Assembly (NCBI GenBank): GCA_030528145.1
Contig: JAUMZK010000008.1
Coordinates: 38,969 to 78,188 of the forward strand
DNA length: 39,220 nucleotides
Source of the DNA: Actinomycetaceae bacterium
GTDB lineage: Bacteria > Actinomycetota > Actinomycetes > Actinomycetales > Actinomycetaceae
Direction: 5' to 3'
The position numbers were made by a program, and so were the translations under genes. Every line of letters starts with the position of its first letter. The stretch's first letter is position 1. Under the pieces are notes generated by a model. It did not search any database. It saw nothing but the letters and a program-made list of their open reading frames with translations, and had not been told where the DNA came from. This document shows, one piece after another, positions 23,833-32,109 of the stretch.

Positions 23833-24725
23833 TCGTAATCCTTCCACTGGAACAAGGCGCCCACAGCCGCCGCGCTTTGGGACAGTTTTTCGTCACCCCG
23901 GTCAGGTTCTGCACTGCTTGCAAGTTCCTGACCGGGTTCCATTTCGGCTTCTTGCGCAGAGCAAACCAGGGCGTGAGCGCGGGCAGCGTGGGCGTCCTCG
24001 AAATTCCCGAGGGCGCCTTCTTGCAGTTGTTCTTGAGCGCTTTGCAGCGCTTTACCCAATTGGATGAAACTGATTTCAGTGCCGTAACCGACGGCGGTCA
24101 ACGCCGCAAAACTGGCTGCTATGTGGCTGGCAAATTCTTTGGCGAGCGCTGCAGACACGTAGGCGGTCTCACCGGCTTCTTCGAAAGTGGTGAATATGCC
24201 GCCAGCACGCAAACACCCAAGGGCGGAGGCAAGCGCAAGCAGTTTGTCTTTGGCTCCCCCACCGAGGTCTTGTTCTACCGCGAGGACCGCCGGAATGCCC
24301 CGCCCAATTTCAAACTGTTTGCGCATTTTCGTACCGTCAGCTAACGGCATGAGTAGGCAAATGTCCACATTTTCCGGCAGTTCCGCGGTTTCGTAACGAA
24401 CTGGCTGGGGGTCCATAAAAACAACTGTTTGGTTTTGGGACAAGTGCGCGGAAACGGTCGCGTTGAAAACGCGGGCGGGGGTGTTTTCGGTTACGAGGAC
24501 GATGTCTGCTGCCGCCACTGCCTGCGGTAATGCCTGTACTTTCAGACCTTGCTCGGCTGCAGCGCTAATTTCTGCCGGATCCTCACTGCCAATTAGCACC
24601 TGCACCCCGCCGTCGCGCAAGTTCAATGCTGCAGCGCGCGCACTTTTGTCATATCCGAGGACAACCACCACCTGTCCGTGAAGAATAGTTGCGTCTGCGT
24701 CCTCGTCGTAAAAAAACCGCGCCAT
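23829..24725 (-). CDS. Ketol-acid reductoisomerase-like protein, catalytic residues lost (probable pseudoenzyme)
   Basis: From ATG 24725 (MARFFYDEDADATIL; Shine-Dalgarno GGGAGC) a 298-aa protein aligns along most of class I ketol-acid reductoisomerase (IlvC). The shared frame is visible as YDEDADATIL, ALNLRDGGVQVLIG, QFEIGRGIPAVLAVEQD, ALGCLRAGGIFTTFEEA and AVGYGTEISFIQ. The functional residues are gone, however. The NADPH loop GYGSQGHAH reads GYDKSARAA. The FGHGLNIH histidines are replaced by FMDPQPVR. The catalytic APKGPGH reads MPLADGT. The Mg-binding DLFGEQ reads AYVSAA. The last 60 residues are acidic and Glu/Ala/Ser-rich. The frame is intact, so it is not simply decaying. A regulatory or ligand-binding role is possible. 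It is divergent from the AspT-like transporter and convergent with glpC. Confidence 0.75.
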   Translation of the reverse strand: MARFFYDEDADATILHGQVVVVLGYDKSARAAALNLRDGGVQVLIGSEDPAEISAAAEQGLKVQALPQAVAAADIVLVTENTPARVFNATVSAHLSQNQTVVFMDPQPVRYETAELPENVDICLLMPLADGTKMRKQFEIGRGIPAVLAVEQDLGGGAKDKLLALASALGCLRAGGIFTTFEEAGETAYVSAALAKEFASHIAASFAALTAVGYGTEISFIQLGKALQSAQEQLQEGALGNFEDAHAARAHALVCSAQEAEMEPGQELASSAEPDRGDEKLSQSAAAVGALFQWKDYD

Positions 24726-24851
24726 AATTTTCTGCTCCCGAAATGATATGTGGGCAAAGTCCACTATCGATAATAGCGCCTGTCCCCAACTTGCACGGTT
24801 TGCCGCAGGATAACTGGCAGTTTTGCTGATAGCTTAGGACCCAGGAACATA

Positions 24852-24883
24852 TTGAGAAATTAAACACATGAGAGAATTATTAT
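24852..24883 (+). promoter_or_regulatory. Possible promoter of the AspT-like transporter gene
   Basis: TTGAGA (24852-24857) and TATTAT (24878-24883) lie in an A/T-rich segment of the 181-bp divergent region. Their 20-bp spacing is longer than ideal, so this is tentative. A strong Shine-Dalgarno AAAGGAG (24894-24900) decides the TTG start at 24907. Confidence 0.35.
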
Positions 24884-24906
24884 AGGTTTTTACAAAGGAG
24901 CAAGCC

Positions 24907-26502
24907 TTGGCTGATGTTTTTCATGCCCTCCACGAAAATGGTGTTTTGTTGCTATTTGTCATTTTGGGCATAGGAATGATTGTAGGACAGATCAAAATTA
25001 AGGGCATTGCCTTGGGCGCCGCAGCGGTTTTGTTCGTTGCAATTGGGGCGTCCGCGTGGGCAAATAGTTATGGCGTCACACTTAGTATCGACCACCTAAT
25101 TGGGCGCTTAGGATTGGCAGTATTCACGTTTGCTATTGGCATTGCTTCGGGACCGAATTTCGTTGCGGGTTTCAAAAAATCGATGGGACCAGTACTGTCA
25201 TTGTTGGTCATTTTAGGGGTCGTAGGCACACTCTCGTACGTGGTTGGGCATAAATTGTTGGGCATGCCCCTAGCATTAGTGGCGGGCACTTTTGCGGGGG
25301 CCACTACCAACACGCCCGCACTGAACGCTGCGGGTGTTGCTTCTGGGGCCGAGAACGTTGCCACAGTTGGGTATTCCATTTCCTATATTTTTGGGGTAAT
25401 TGGGATGCTCTTTTTCGCGGGGGCGGCGCTTTCTTACCGTCGTACTGACACGGATACCCCCACTCCCGTTGCCAACCGTACTATTCGTATTGAGCGCGAC
25501 GACGCCCCCAAGATCGGTGACATTATCGAAAAATATGGCGAAAAAGTTCGCTTTTCCAGGTTACGCCGGGGAGAAACGGGACCAGTGGTGCGACCGTCTA
25601 CGGACGACTGCCTAAACCGTGACGATCTGGTAACTGTGGTCGGTCCCTCCGACCTGGTAAACCGCGTGGTCGAATCTTTGGGTCACGGTTCTAGCCACTC
25701 ACTCATAGAAGACCGCTCCGAACTGGACTTTCGCCGCATCACCATATCGGACCCGAAACTGGCCGGACTAACCGTTGCCGAACTGGAATTACCTCGACGT
25801 TTCAGTGCCACTATCAGCCGGGTCCGACGCGGTGACGTCGACATGGTTGGGGAACCGAACTTGGTAGTTCAGCAGGGCGACCGCGTGCGCGTGGTCGCAC
25901 CCACCTCCAAAATGAAAGAGGTTACCAAATTTTTTGGCGATTCCACCCGGGGGTTGTCCGATATCAATCCCATCGCTTTTGGCATTGGCATGGCAATAGG
26001 ATTGTTAATTGGCGAGCTGCCCATTCTCACGCCAACTGGTGAAACATTCTCTATTGGCGCGGCGGCCGGAACTCTGATTGTGGGACTACTTTTTGGCTAT
26101 ATTGGCCGCATTGGTCCCTTTGTAACCGCCATGCCGTATATCGCCTGTCAAGTATTGACAGAATTTGGGCTGCTGATCTTCCTCGCCCAAGCCGGAACCA
26201 AAGCCGGTAGTCAAATTGCGCACGCTTTCACAGGCGGTGACTGGTGGCGCATCTTGTTGCTCGGCATCATAATAACCACTGCATACGGGGGGCTGATCTA
26301 CCTGGTAATGCGCTTTGGGTGGCGCAGTGGCGGTACCCGCCTTTCCGGCATATTAGGCGGCGCCCAAACCCAGCCCGCAATTTTAGCCTTCGCTAACAGT
26401 CGCACCGCCATCGACGCGCGTGTCGCCCTCGGGTACGCCATGGTCTACCCCATGGCAATGATAGGCAAAATATTGGTTGCCCAAATTCTCGGCGGACTCT
26501 AA
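24907..26502 (+). CDS. AspT/YidE-type transporter with two RCK_C (TrkA-C) domains
   Basis: A 531-aa membrane protein of the aspartate:alanine exchanger (AAEx) family. Five or so membrane helices (about 10-180, with GTFAGATTNTPALNAAG) come first. Two cytoplasmic RCK_C/TrkA-C domains follow (about 195-270, DIIEKYGEKVRFSRLRRG..., and about 285-355, ITISDPKLAGLTVAELELP...). A second helix set (about 365-531) ends in GGAQTQPAILAFANSRT. The start is TTG with AAAGGAG six bases upstream. Such proteins exchange dicarboxylates or amino acids electrogenically, and the RCK_C domains likely sense a small ligand or nucleotide. The substrate is not predictable here. It is divergent from the KARI-like gene. 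Confidence 0.85.
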   Translation: MADVFHALHENGVLLLFVILGIGMIVGQIKIKGIALGAAAVLFVAIGASAWANSYGVTLSIDHLIGRLGLAVFTFAIGIASGPNFVAGFKKSMGPVLSLLVILGVVGTLSYVVGHKLLGMPLALVAGTFAGATTNTPALNAAGVASGAENVATVGYSISYIFGVIGMLFFAGAALSYRRTDTDTPTPVANRTIRIERDDAPKIGDIIEKYGEKVRFSRLRRGETGPVVRPSTDDCLNRDDLVTVVGPSDLVNRVVESLGHGSSHSLIEDRSELDFRRITISDPKLAGLTVAELELPRRFSATISRVRRGDVDMVGEPNLVVQQGDRVRVVAPTSKMKEVTKFFGDSTRGLSDINPIAFGIGMAIGLLIGELPILTPTGETFSIGAAAGTLIVGLLFGYIGRIGPFVTAMPYIACQVLTEFGLLIFLAQAGTKAGSQIAHAFTGGDWWRILLLGIIITTAYGGLIYLVMRFGWRSGGTRLSGILGGAQTQPAILAFANSRTAIDARVALGYAMVYPMAMIGKILVAQILGGL

Positions 26503-26562
26503 AAAGCGGTGCTGCGCTACAGGCAGACGCGGGTCAGGTAACGCCCGAGGCGATGCTCCCAA

Positions 26563-26590
26563 GGGGGAACCGAAAAATTCGGCTCCCCCC
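26563..26590. terminator. Hairpin terminator between converging transporter and thrE genes
   Basis: GGGGGAACCGAA (26563-26574) pairs with TTCGGCTCCCCC (from 26578) with one A-C mismatch and a short A loop. It lies midway between the stop codons of two convergent genes. No long T-run follows on either strand. Confidence 0.6.
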
Positions 26591-26607
26591 CTTACCCAAA
26601 ACTTACT

Positions 26608-28053
26608 TTAGCGCATCTGGTAAGCCGCGTCTTCGCCCTCGCCAATAGCACGCACGGCACGACTGAGAGCAGATTCGGTACGCCACCCTGGGTCAGTAAT
26701 CAAGCGCGCCGAAGCCAGACCGATACCAATTCCAAGGATTACGAGGCTAACTTGTGCCAAAGAATCCATGGCGCCCGCGTAGTTGCCTTGGTTCATGTGC
26801 GTGAGCGCCGCATACAATGGCACACCTGGGATCATTAAAACCGCCGCTGGTACAGTCAGTGAAACGCGCGAATACCGATACCCGGTCACTGCGGAAATAA
26901 CGTGGGCGAAAATACCAATCGCGAACGATTCCAGACCGACCGCGAACTGCCAGTATAACCCCAAATCCACACCCAAAAACCGCAGCGGATTCAAAATCGC
27001 GCAAATAATCGCCGCCCACAAACACAGCTTACGCGTGGAGTTGAACAGCATCGCAAAACCGAACGCGGCAGCAAAAGAACACAGCATCCGGATAAGGTAC
27101 AACCACGGCTCACCCACCGGGGGGTGGGGCGGCGGATCCACCCTCCAGTTTGCTCCCAATGACACCAACCACACTGCCACTCCCGCAGAAATAACCAGCA
27201 TCAACACGTACGTGATACGCGAAATTCCTGCCAATAAATCCGTTCTGACTAGGTCTAACATGGCTGTAATCATGGGAAATCCAGGCACCAAGAACAACAC
27301 CGCCGACACGATACCCGTGCGGTACCCATTCGATACCCCCGTAAACCACAAAGGTAAGTCTTTTTCCAGACCGAAAACAAAAGGCAATCCCCACGCTGCC
27401 AGTGACGCTAACGCCACGTAAACACCGGCTGCGACCAGACCACACATCAGCCACACCCCGAAGTGATTCATGCGGCGGATCATCATTTGTTTACGCAGAG
27501 CTTGCCCGAAAGTTGCCGCAATCCCTGCCAAAATGCATTCCATCAGACCGCCCCTGTTCAAAAAACAGAAACAGGCACAAGAAAAACCTGACGCCAACAT
27601 GTTTTCAATGGTGGAATATTCGGGACCAAACTGGCTGATTTTGTTCAAGGTCGCATTTGCTTTCGCGACCGTCATAGTGGGGTCAAGGTGTTGCACGAAA
27701 TGGCGCAAACGGTCCAATTGTGCGGCATTAGTGCCAAACCGACGTTGTTCGGCAATCTCGGTTCTGAAAGTGTCGTCAATGTAAATTGTGCTGCTAATTT
27801 CGCCAAAACTAACTTGGGAATGGAAGTCGCTGGCACCAATCGCCCTCGCCAAACGCGCCATCGCAATTTTTATGCGGTATGCGCTGGCACCGCACGACTG
27901 CATCATGCTTCCCAGACGGATTACTACTTTGGAGGCATCAGATACTGTGCTCTTAGATAGATCGCCTTCGGGTTCGGCTGAAATTGCGGAGGTCATTTCT
28001 GCGCGTCTGCGATTATTGCGTTCTCGGACGTAATTAGCCAGCGTGGATGTCAT
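26608..28053 (-). CDS. Threonine/serine exporter family protein (ThrE-like)
   Basis: A 481-aa membrane protein of the ThrE family, in which an N-terminal hydrophilic domain is followed by about ten membrane helices. Residues 35-165 form the soluble domain (SKVVIRLGSMMQSCGASAYRI, DDTFRTEIAEQRRFGTNAAQLDRL). The membrane part begins near ENMLASGFSCACFCFLNRGG and contains VSNGYRTGIVSAVLFLVPGFPMI and LTVPAAVLMIPGVPLY, the paired PG-containing helices of the family. The family exports L-threonine and L-serine by proton motive force in Corynebacterium. It follows the Cys-rich gene at 28129 by 75 bp on the same strand, so it could be read with the dms operon, though no strong promoter or terminator separates them clearly. 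The Shine-Dalgarno is weak (AGGTG, 15 nt from the ATG). Confidence 0.85.
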   Translation of the reverse strand: MTSTLANYVRERNNRRRAEMTSAISAEPEGDLSKSTVSDASKVVIRLGSMMQSCGASAYRIKIAMARLARAIGASDFHSQVSFGEISSTIYIDDTFRTEIAEQRRFGTNAAQLDRLRHFVQHLDPTMTVAKANATLNKISQFGPEYSTIENMLASGFSCACFCFLNRGGLMECILAGIAATFGQALRKQMMIRRMNHFGVWLMCGLVAAGVYVALASLAAWGLPFVFGLEKDLPLWFTGVSNGYRTGIVSAVLFLVPGFPMITAMLDLVRTDLLAGISRITYVLMLVISAGVAVWLVSLGANWRVDPPPHPPVGEPWLYLIRMLCSFAAAFGFAMLFNSTRKLCLWAAIICAILNPLRFLGVDLGLYWQFAVGLESFAIGIFAHVISAVTGYRYSRVSLTVPAAVLMIPGVPLYAALTHMNQGNYAGAMDSLAQVSLVILGIGIGLASARLITDPGWRTESALSRAVRAIGEGEDAAYQMR

Positions 28054-28128
28054 ACAAAAATTATTTCACCTGAAAATTTTGTGTTTTCTTCAGATAGTCC
28101 TATTACATTTATTGCATTTCTTACATTT

Positions 28129-29046
28129 TCATATGCTGCTCAGTTTTGCGCGCACTTCCGGTTCTAGTTTTTCGAGGACGCCTGCGGGCAGTACCGCCGT
28201 AAAAGGATTGTGTTCCCGGTAACTACAAAGGTCACACAGTTGGTCGGCGGTGAGCATGCCGACCCCGCATTTGCGGCAATGCCAGGATGTGTCGTCTGCG
28301 TTAATTGGGGTGGTAGTGGCAGGTAAGTCCTTTAAAAGCGCGAGCCGAGCGGCGTCCTCGGCAACATGCTGACTGGGACAAACGCTTAGGGCAGCCCGAC
28401 AGTAGGGGCATACTTCCCACCAGTTTTGGTATGCCCACAGCCCCATTGCCACACTGTCCCCCACGTCAGCAGGCTGCCTTTCACCATCGTTGTTATTGGT
28501 TTCGCATGCCCATCCGCGGGTGTGCGCGCATAGGCGCAATTGCTCCTCGCAGGTCTGGCAGTGCAGAGCGTGGGCGCGCACCATCCCATCGTCCTTGCTA
28601 TTCCCGCCGGGAACTGGCACGGTTACTTTCCCTTGCGCACTTAGCGCGTGAATTGCCCGAAATGTGCGTGTCGGGGCACTTTCACGGTGGTCAATCGGGG
28701 AATTCATGGGCGTGGGCAGCAAGGCGCGGCGCGGAAACGGCATTTTGTCCTTTTGAAAAATGGGACCTTTACGCCAGCGGGGTGGCGGCGCCGTGCCGTA
28801 TTTTACGAGGTCGGTGGCAAACCTGATTTCTTTTAGGGACGCCGGCGCACACGTATTTATAACCACGTGGCGGGCGCCTTGCACCAGGATTTGCGCAATT
28901 TCGCGGGCGTCAGGACCCGCGCAATCCCCCCAAATAATGCCGAAATCTTTGGCAGCTACTGACGCGCCCACAACAGTGTGGTCGCAAAAAACTACCAGGT
29001 TGCGGACCGGATCCACCGCCCCTAAGTAGCGCAACAGTCTTCGCAT
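28129..29046 (-). CDS. Cys-rich protein of unknown function at the end of the dms operon
   Basis: A 305-aa protein I do not recognise. Residues 15-80 (NLVVFCDHTVVGASVAAKDFG, then GDCAGPDAREIAQILVQGARHVVINTC) loosely follow the pattern of FlpD/MvhD hydrogenase-associated subunits. The pattern match is an inference. The rest carries three Cys groups: HCQTCEEQLRLC (about 162-173), VCPYCRAALSVC (about 214-225) and HCRKCG...LCDLCS (about 256-275), the last a rubredoxin/zinc-ribbon-like knuckle pair. No membrane segment or signal is seen, so it should be cytoplasmic. Its ATG directly abuts the stop of the preceding gene (TAAATG). Position suggests a role in assembly of, or electron supply to, the DMSO reductase. 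Confidence 0.7.
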   Translation of the reverse strand: MRRLLRYLGAVDPVRNLVVFCDHTVVGASVAAKDFGIIWGDCAGPDAREIAQILVQGARHVVINTCAPASLKEIRFATDLVKYGTAPPPRWRKGPIFQKDKMPFPRRALLPTPMNSPIDHRESAPTRTFRAIHALSAQGKVTVPVPGGNSKDDGMVRAHALHCQTCEEQLRLCAHTRGWACETNNNDGERQPADVGDSVAMGLWAYQNWWEVCPYCRAALSVCPSQHVAEDAARLALLKDLPATTTPINADDTSWHCRKCGVGMLTADQLCDLCSYREHNPFTAVLPAGVLEKLEPEVRAKLSSI

Positions 29047-29661
29047 TTAGGGGCGCCTTTCTGGCGTCTTTTGCGGATTTTCGCAAAAATCTGCCAGCTC
29101 TTTGACAAACCCGCGCATCAGCATCGCAATGGCGGCGAAAGTTGTAGTTTGCGCGCCGGCTTCAATGCTTTTTATGAATTTCACGAGGGCGCCGCCCCCG
29201 CTTTCGTTCAAAAACTCCTGTAACAGTGTAAACAGTGCCGTACAGTCATCTTCGGCGCGCCACTTAGCCGCAATTTTGGCGCACATATCGCCAATAAAAG
29301 CCAACGCGACCGCAACGTGTTGGTCACCTAATAGTTGGCGTCGCGGGCCTGCGAATTCTGCCGCAGCAAAATACTTGGTAGGTATTGGATGCACCTGGGT
29401 GTCATGGATTATTTGGTTGTAATCGATGTGGACGTCATACTGGCGTTCACGCGTGTTTTGCAGCAGTTGCACGCCGCTTTGGGAGTCCCCGTCCCGCAAT
29501 GGCCAAAATTCCAACAGTTCGGAGTCTTGAAAATTATGCAGCAAGGCGCGCGCGGGCGCCTGCGTGAAAACCATTGCTAATACGGTCCCGGCTGTTGCCA
29601 AACGCACTGCTCGCGAGGCGATGTCACCATCTGCTGGTCGCACTAAAGGATCAAATGTCAT
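29047..29661 (-). CDS. Second, divergent TorD-like chaperone (probable)
   Basis: A 204-aa alpha-rich protein. The ATG at 29661 overlaps the stop of the upstream torD (ATGA), which is preferred over a GTG start at 29676. The C-terminal block FLNESGGGALVKFIKSIEAGAQTTTFAAIAMLMRGFVKELADF resembles the last helices of the TorD/DmsD fold (FLxEHL...WL...FY...L...F). A central PIPTKYFAAAEF and HVAVALAFIGDM correspond in place to the PxES and PDHI-EL-FM motifs, which are not conserved. Thus the family call is an inference from pattern and context. Two TorD-like proteins next to two DmsA paralogues suggests one chaperone for each. Confidence 0.55.
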   Translation of the reverse strand: MTFDPLVRPADGDIASRAVRLATAGTVLAMVFTQAPARALLHNFQDSELLEFWPLRDGDSQSGVQLLQNTRERQYDVHIDYNQIIHDTQVHPIPTKYFAAAEFAGPRRQLLGDQHVAVALAFIGDMCAKIAAKWRAEDDCTALFTLLQEFLNESGGGALVKFIKSIEAGAQTTTFAAIAMLMRGFVKELADFCENPQKTPERRP

Positions 29662-30395
29662 AGATCCGCTAACCACTTCGCTTTCTTACCCAAACGTACC
29701 GGTTCGCCGATAAAGACGCGTCCGTCCTCGGAATTATTCGGCACAACAGTCACTTTTTCTGCCAAATACCCGCTATCTAGCAAGAATTCTTCCCACGCCG
29801 CACAGCTGCCGGCACTCAACCACATGATGCCTTGTACCCACTGTGTTTGGGCGTTTTGCGCGGCTGCCTCTAGCATGCCAGGTACCCACTGCAAAAAATG
29901 GTCGGTAGTGAAGTTAACGGTTGCCGCCAGCACTTCCTCGGCCTTTTCGCCCTCGCCATCTTCCAGCAGGTCGGCAGCACGCAAGCAACATTTTGACAAA
30001 AAGTCCAGTTCCAAACCAATATGGTCATCCGGTTCGTGTCCAATTTTGGGCGCCTCGTAGCCCATCTCAAAGAAAGCGCGGCGCACTTGCACGGTTTGCG
30101 TGTCGAAAATCAGGTGATCCTCACCCCGGTGAACGGATTCGTAAGGCGGCACTTTCGCACTTGCCGTAATCCCGTACAACAAGTCTTGGTCGCGCCACCT
30201 GGTGTATTCGTCCTCGCCCCCTTCCGCACTGGCCAAAATCAGCTGTTTTCCGCGCACGATTTCGGCATTTTCTGGCACCGGCCATTCTGACAAAGTGGAA
30301 ACCACCTGGGCAACCACCCCATCGGGCGCAGGACGCAAATGAAATGCCGCTAGCGCCGCAAACGCCCCCGCAAACGCATCTAATTTTTCGATCAT
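29658..30395 (-). CDS. TorD/DmsD-family redox enzyme maturation chaperone
   Basis: A 245-aa cytoplasmic chaperone that binds the twin-arginine leader of a molybdoenzyme and holds it for cofactor insertion before Tat export. Family motifs are clear: VPPYESV (about 103-109), EPDDHIGLELDFLSKC (about 131-146) and FTTDHFLQWVPGM (about 172-184). Its ATG overlaps the dmsC stop by 4 bp (ATGA) and its stop overlaps the next gene's ATG likewise, so expression is tightly coupled. The N-terminal 25 residues (DAFAGAFAALAAFHLRPAPDG) and the C-terminal 40 residues extend beyond the core. Confidence 0.9.
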   Translation of the reverse strand: MIEKLDAFAGAFAALAAFHLRPAPDGVVAQVVSTLSEWPVPENAEIVRGKQLILASAEGGEDEYTRWRDQDLLYGITASAKVPPYESVHRGEDHLIFDTQTVQVRRAFFEMGYEAPKIGHEPDDHIGLELDFLSKCCLRAADLLEDGEGEKAEEVLAATVNFTTDHFLQWVPGMLEAAAQNAQTQWVQGIMWLSAGSCAAWEEFLLDSGYLAEKVTVVPNNSEDGRVFIGEPVRLGKKAKWLADL

Positions 30396-31393
30396 TGGTT
30401 TACCAGTGTGTTTATACCGGAACGGATCAGACCTTCGTAGTGTAGTCCGCGTCCCAAAAGTTCGCTTATCAGGGCGAGGGCGAACGAGAACGTTACTATC
30501 CAGGTCAGTTTTGCGCTGGGTTTTTCGGTTAGTTCGCTGCGTTTGCGTACTGCGAGTGCCAATACTACCACTACCGCCGCCAGCAGTATCAGACGAATTG
30601 CCAAGTAGCCGTGTGTCATCATGGCGTGTGCGACTTCGTTTCCGGCGCCGTGGCTAAGTGCTAGTTGCATTATGTGGAACGGGTAGCAAAGCAGTACTAT
30701 CAGCGCGGTAATTATTGCAATGGCAGTGCATAGTCGTATCGCGGTGGCGGTAAATGGGTTCAGTTCGGCTTCCAGCTTTCCTTCTGCCAGCAAGCCCCGC
30801 CTCAGGGCGGCACGCCAGCCTTTCGCTTTGGTGTTAGCGGCGGCATCGCCCTCGTGCATACGCCAGGTTACTGACAACGCCAAGGCTACTGCCAAGGATC
30901 CCAGCAAGAAGGTAGTCCCAAAGAATGAAATCCAAGTAAACCAGGTATTCCACGCGGGGACAGTGGGTAGCGACCAGTAAACACCGACCATGGATATAAT
31001 CAACAGCAGACCAGCCAGCGCGGTCAGTGCGGCAAAGATGTCGCGAACGCGCCGCGAAAACAGTCTGAACCACATGGAAATGGCAAAAATTGCGCCAAAC
31101 CCTGCGTAAAGGACGCCGCTAATTAATTCGCGCGACAGCCATGAGGATCCCAAGTGCAGCAGCGTGAAGGGCGCGTGCAGCGGGTCATTCAAGTGGAATG
31201 ATGCCGCTAAAAACCCGAAAATCAGCAACGGTCCGGCTGCATACATGCCAGCATTGGTCACGCGGTCGACCGAGCTTTGCACCAACTGGCGTTTTTGCCC
31301 CAGAATTTGGAATAGTCCCAGAATCCAGAAAGCGCCTACCGACATTTGGGCGACGGTAGTGAAGATGATCATTGGTAGTTCGCCGATGTGCAT
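30392..31393 (-). CDS. dmsC: DMSO reductase membrane anchor subunit DmsC
   Basis: A 333-aa integral membrane protein with about eight hydrophobic helices, matching the DmsC fold that oxidises menaquinol and anchors DmsAB. It begins MHIGELPMIIFTTVAQMSVGAFW, close to the family's conserved N terminus (HE-PL-IFT). An excellent Shine-Dalgarno AGGAGGAAGC precedes the ATG. dmsB ends 8 bp upstream and torD overlaps downstream. Between helices 4-5 and 5-6 there is a basic loop (TKAKGWRAALRRG). It is slightly longer than E. coli DmsC. Confidence 0.93.
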   Translation of the reverse strand: MHIGELPMIIFTTVAQMSVGAFWILGLFQILGQKRQLVQSSVDRVTNAGMYAAGPLLIFGFLAASFHLNDPLHAPFTLLHLGSSWLSRELISGVLYAGFGAIFAISMWFRLFSRRVRDIFAALTALAGLLLIISMVGVYWSLPTVPAWNTWFTWISFFGTTFLLGSLAVALALSVTWRMHEGDAAANTKAKGWRAALRRGLLAEGKLEAELNPFTATAIRLCTAIAIITALIVLLCYPFHIMQLALSHGAGNEVAHAMMTHGYLAIRLILLAAVVVVLALAVRKRSELTEKPSAKLTWIVTFSFALALISELLGRGLHYEGLIRSGINTLVNQ

Positions 31394-31401
31394 GCTTCCT
31401 C

Positions 31402-32088
31402 CTAGATTTCTTTGGGGTTTTGAATCATACCCGTGCCGGCGTCCCAGGTTTCGGCGTCACGGTGCGGGTGAATGACCAGGTGGGGTTTAGTGATGGACGG
31501 ATCTGGCAGTGGTGCAATGCCGGCTTCGTTCCCGTAGGCGGTGCGCAGGTCCTCGATTGGTCCCCATCTTAGGGCGCGGGTCGGACACGCATCTACGCAG
31601 GCGGGGTTTTGCCCTTGCTCACGGTAATCGTAGCAGAGGTCGCACTTGGACATGTGTCCGCTGCGAGCATCCAATTGGGGGGCGCCGTATGGGCACGCCC
31701 ACTGGCAGTATCTGCAGCCTACGCATTTGCTTTGGTCCACAAATACGGTGCCGTCTTCGCGCCTGGTCATGGCCGTGGTCGGGCAGACTTTCACGCAGAT
31801 GGGGTCTTCGCAGTGGTTGCACGAAATGGACGTGTAGTAGGCGAAAACGTTTGGGGTGAAGGTGCTTTCGCGTTTGTTTTCGTACCAGGTGCCGCCCGTG
31901 TATTCGATTACGCGCCGCCAGGTTACGCCTACGGGTAGGTCGTGTTTGTCTTTGCATGCGATCTGGCAAGCTTTACAACCATTGCATACACTTTGGTCGA
32001 AGTAGAAGCCGTAGTTGGCGCCTTTCTGAGTTAAGGGCGCGTCCACTTTGTCGTGCCGTCCGGGTGTCGGCAGGTCGACTTTCGCCAT
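31402..32088 (-). CDS. dmsB: DMSO reductase iron-sulfur subunit DmsB
   Basis: A 228-aa ferredoxin-like electron-transfer subunit with four [4Fe-4S] binding groups: CNGCKACQIACK, CNHCEDPICVKVCP, CVGCRYCQWACPYGAPQ and CDLC...CVDACP. These match the four clusters of DmsB that wire DmsC quinol oxidation to DmsA. A perfect AAAGGAGG Shine-Dalgarno stands before the ATG. It has no signal peptide, so it is exported with DmsA by hitch-hiking through Tat, as established for E. coli. It lies between tatC and dmsC. The last 40 residues (PHLVIHPHRDAETWD...) are typical of longer homologues. Confidence 0.96.
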   Translation of the reverse strand: MAKVDLPTPGRHDKVDAPLTQKGANYGFYFDQSVCNGCKACQIACKDKHDLPVGVTWRRVIEYTGGTWYENKRESTFTPNVFAYYTSISCNHCEDPICVKVCPTTAMTRREDGTVFVDQSKCVGCRYCQWACPYGAPQLDARSGHMSKCDLCYDYREQGQNPACVDACPTRALRWGPIEDLRTAYGNEAGIAPLPDPSITKPHLVIHPHRDAETWDAGTGMIQNPKEI

Positions 32089-32109
32089 TGTTTCCTCCTT
32101 TAAAGTGGT

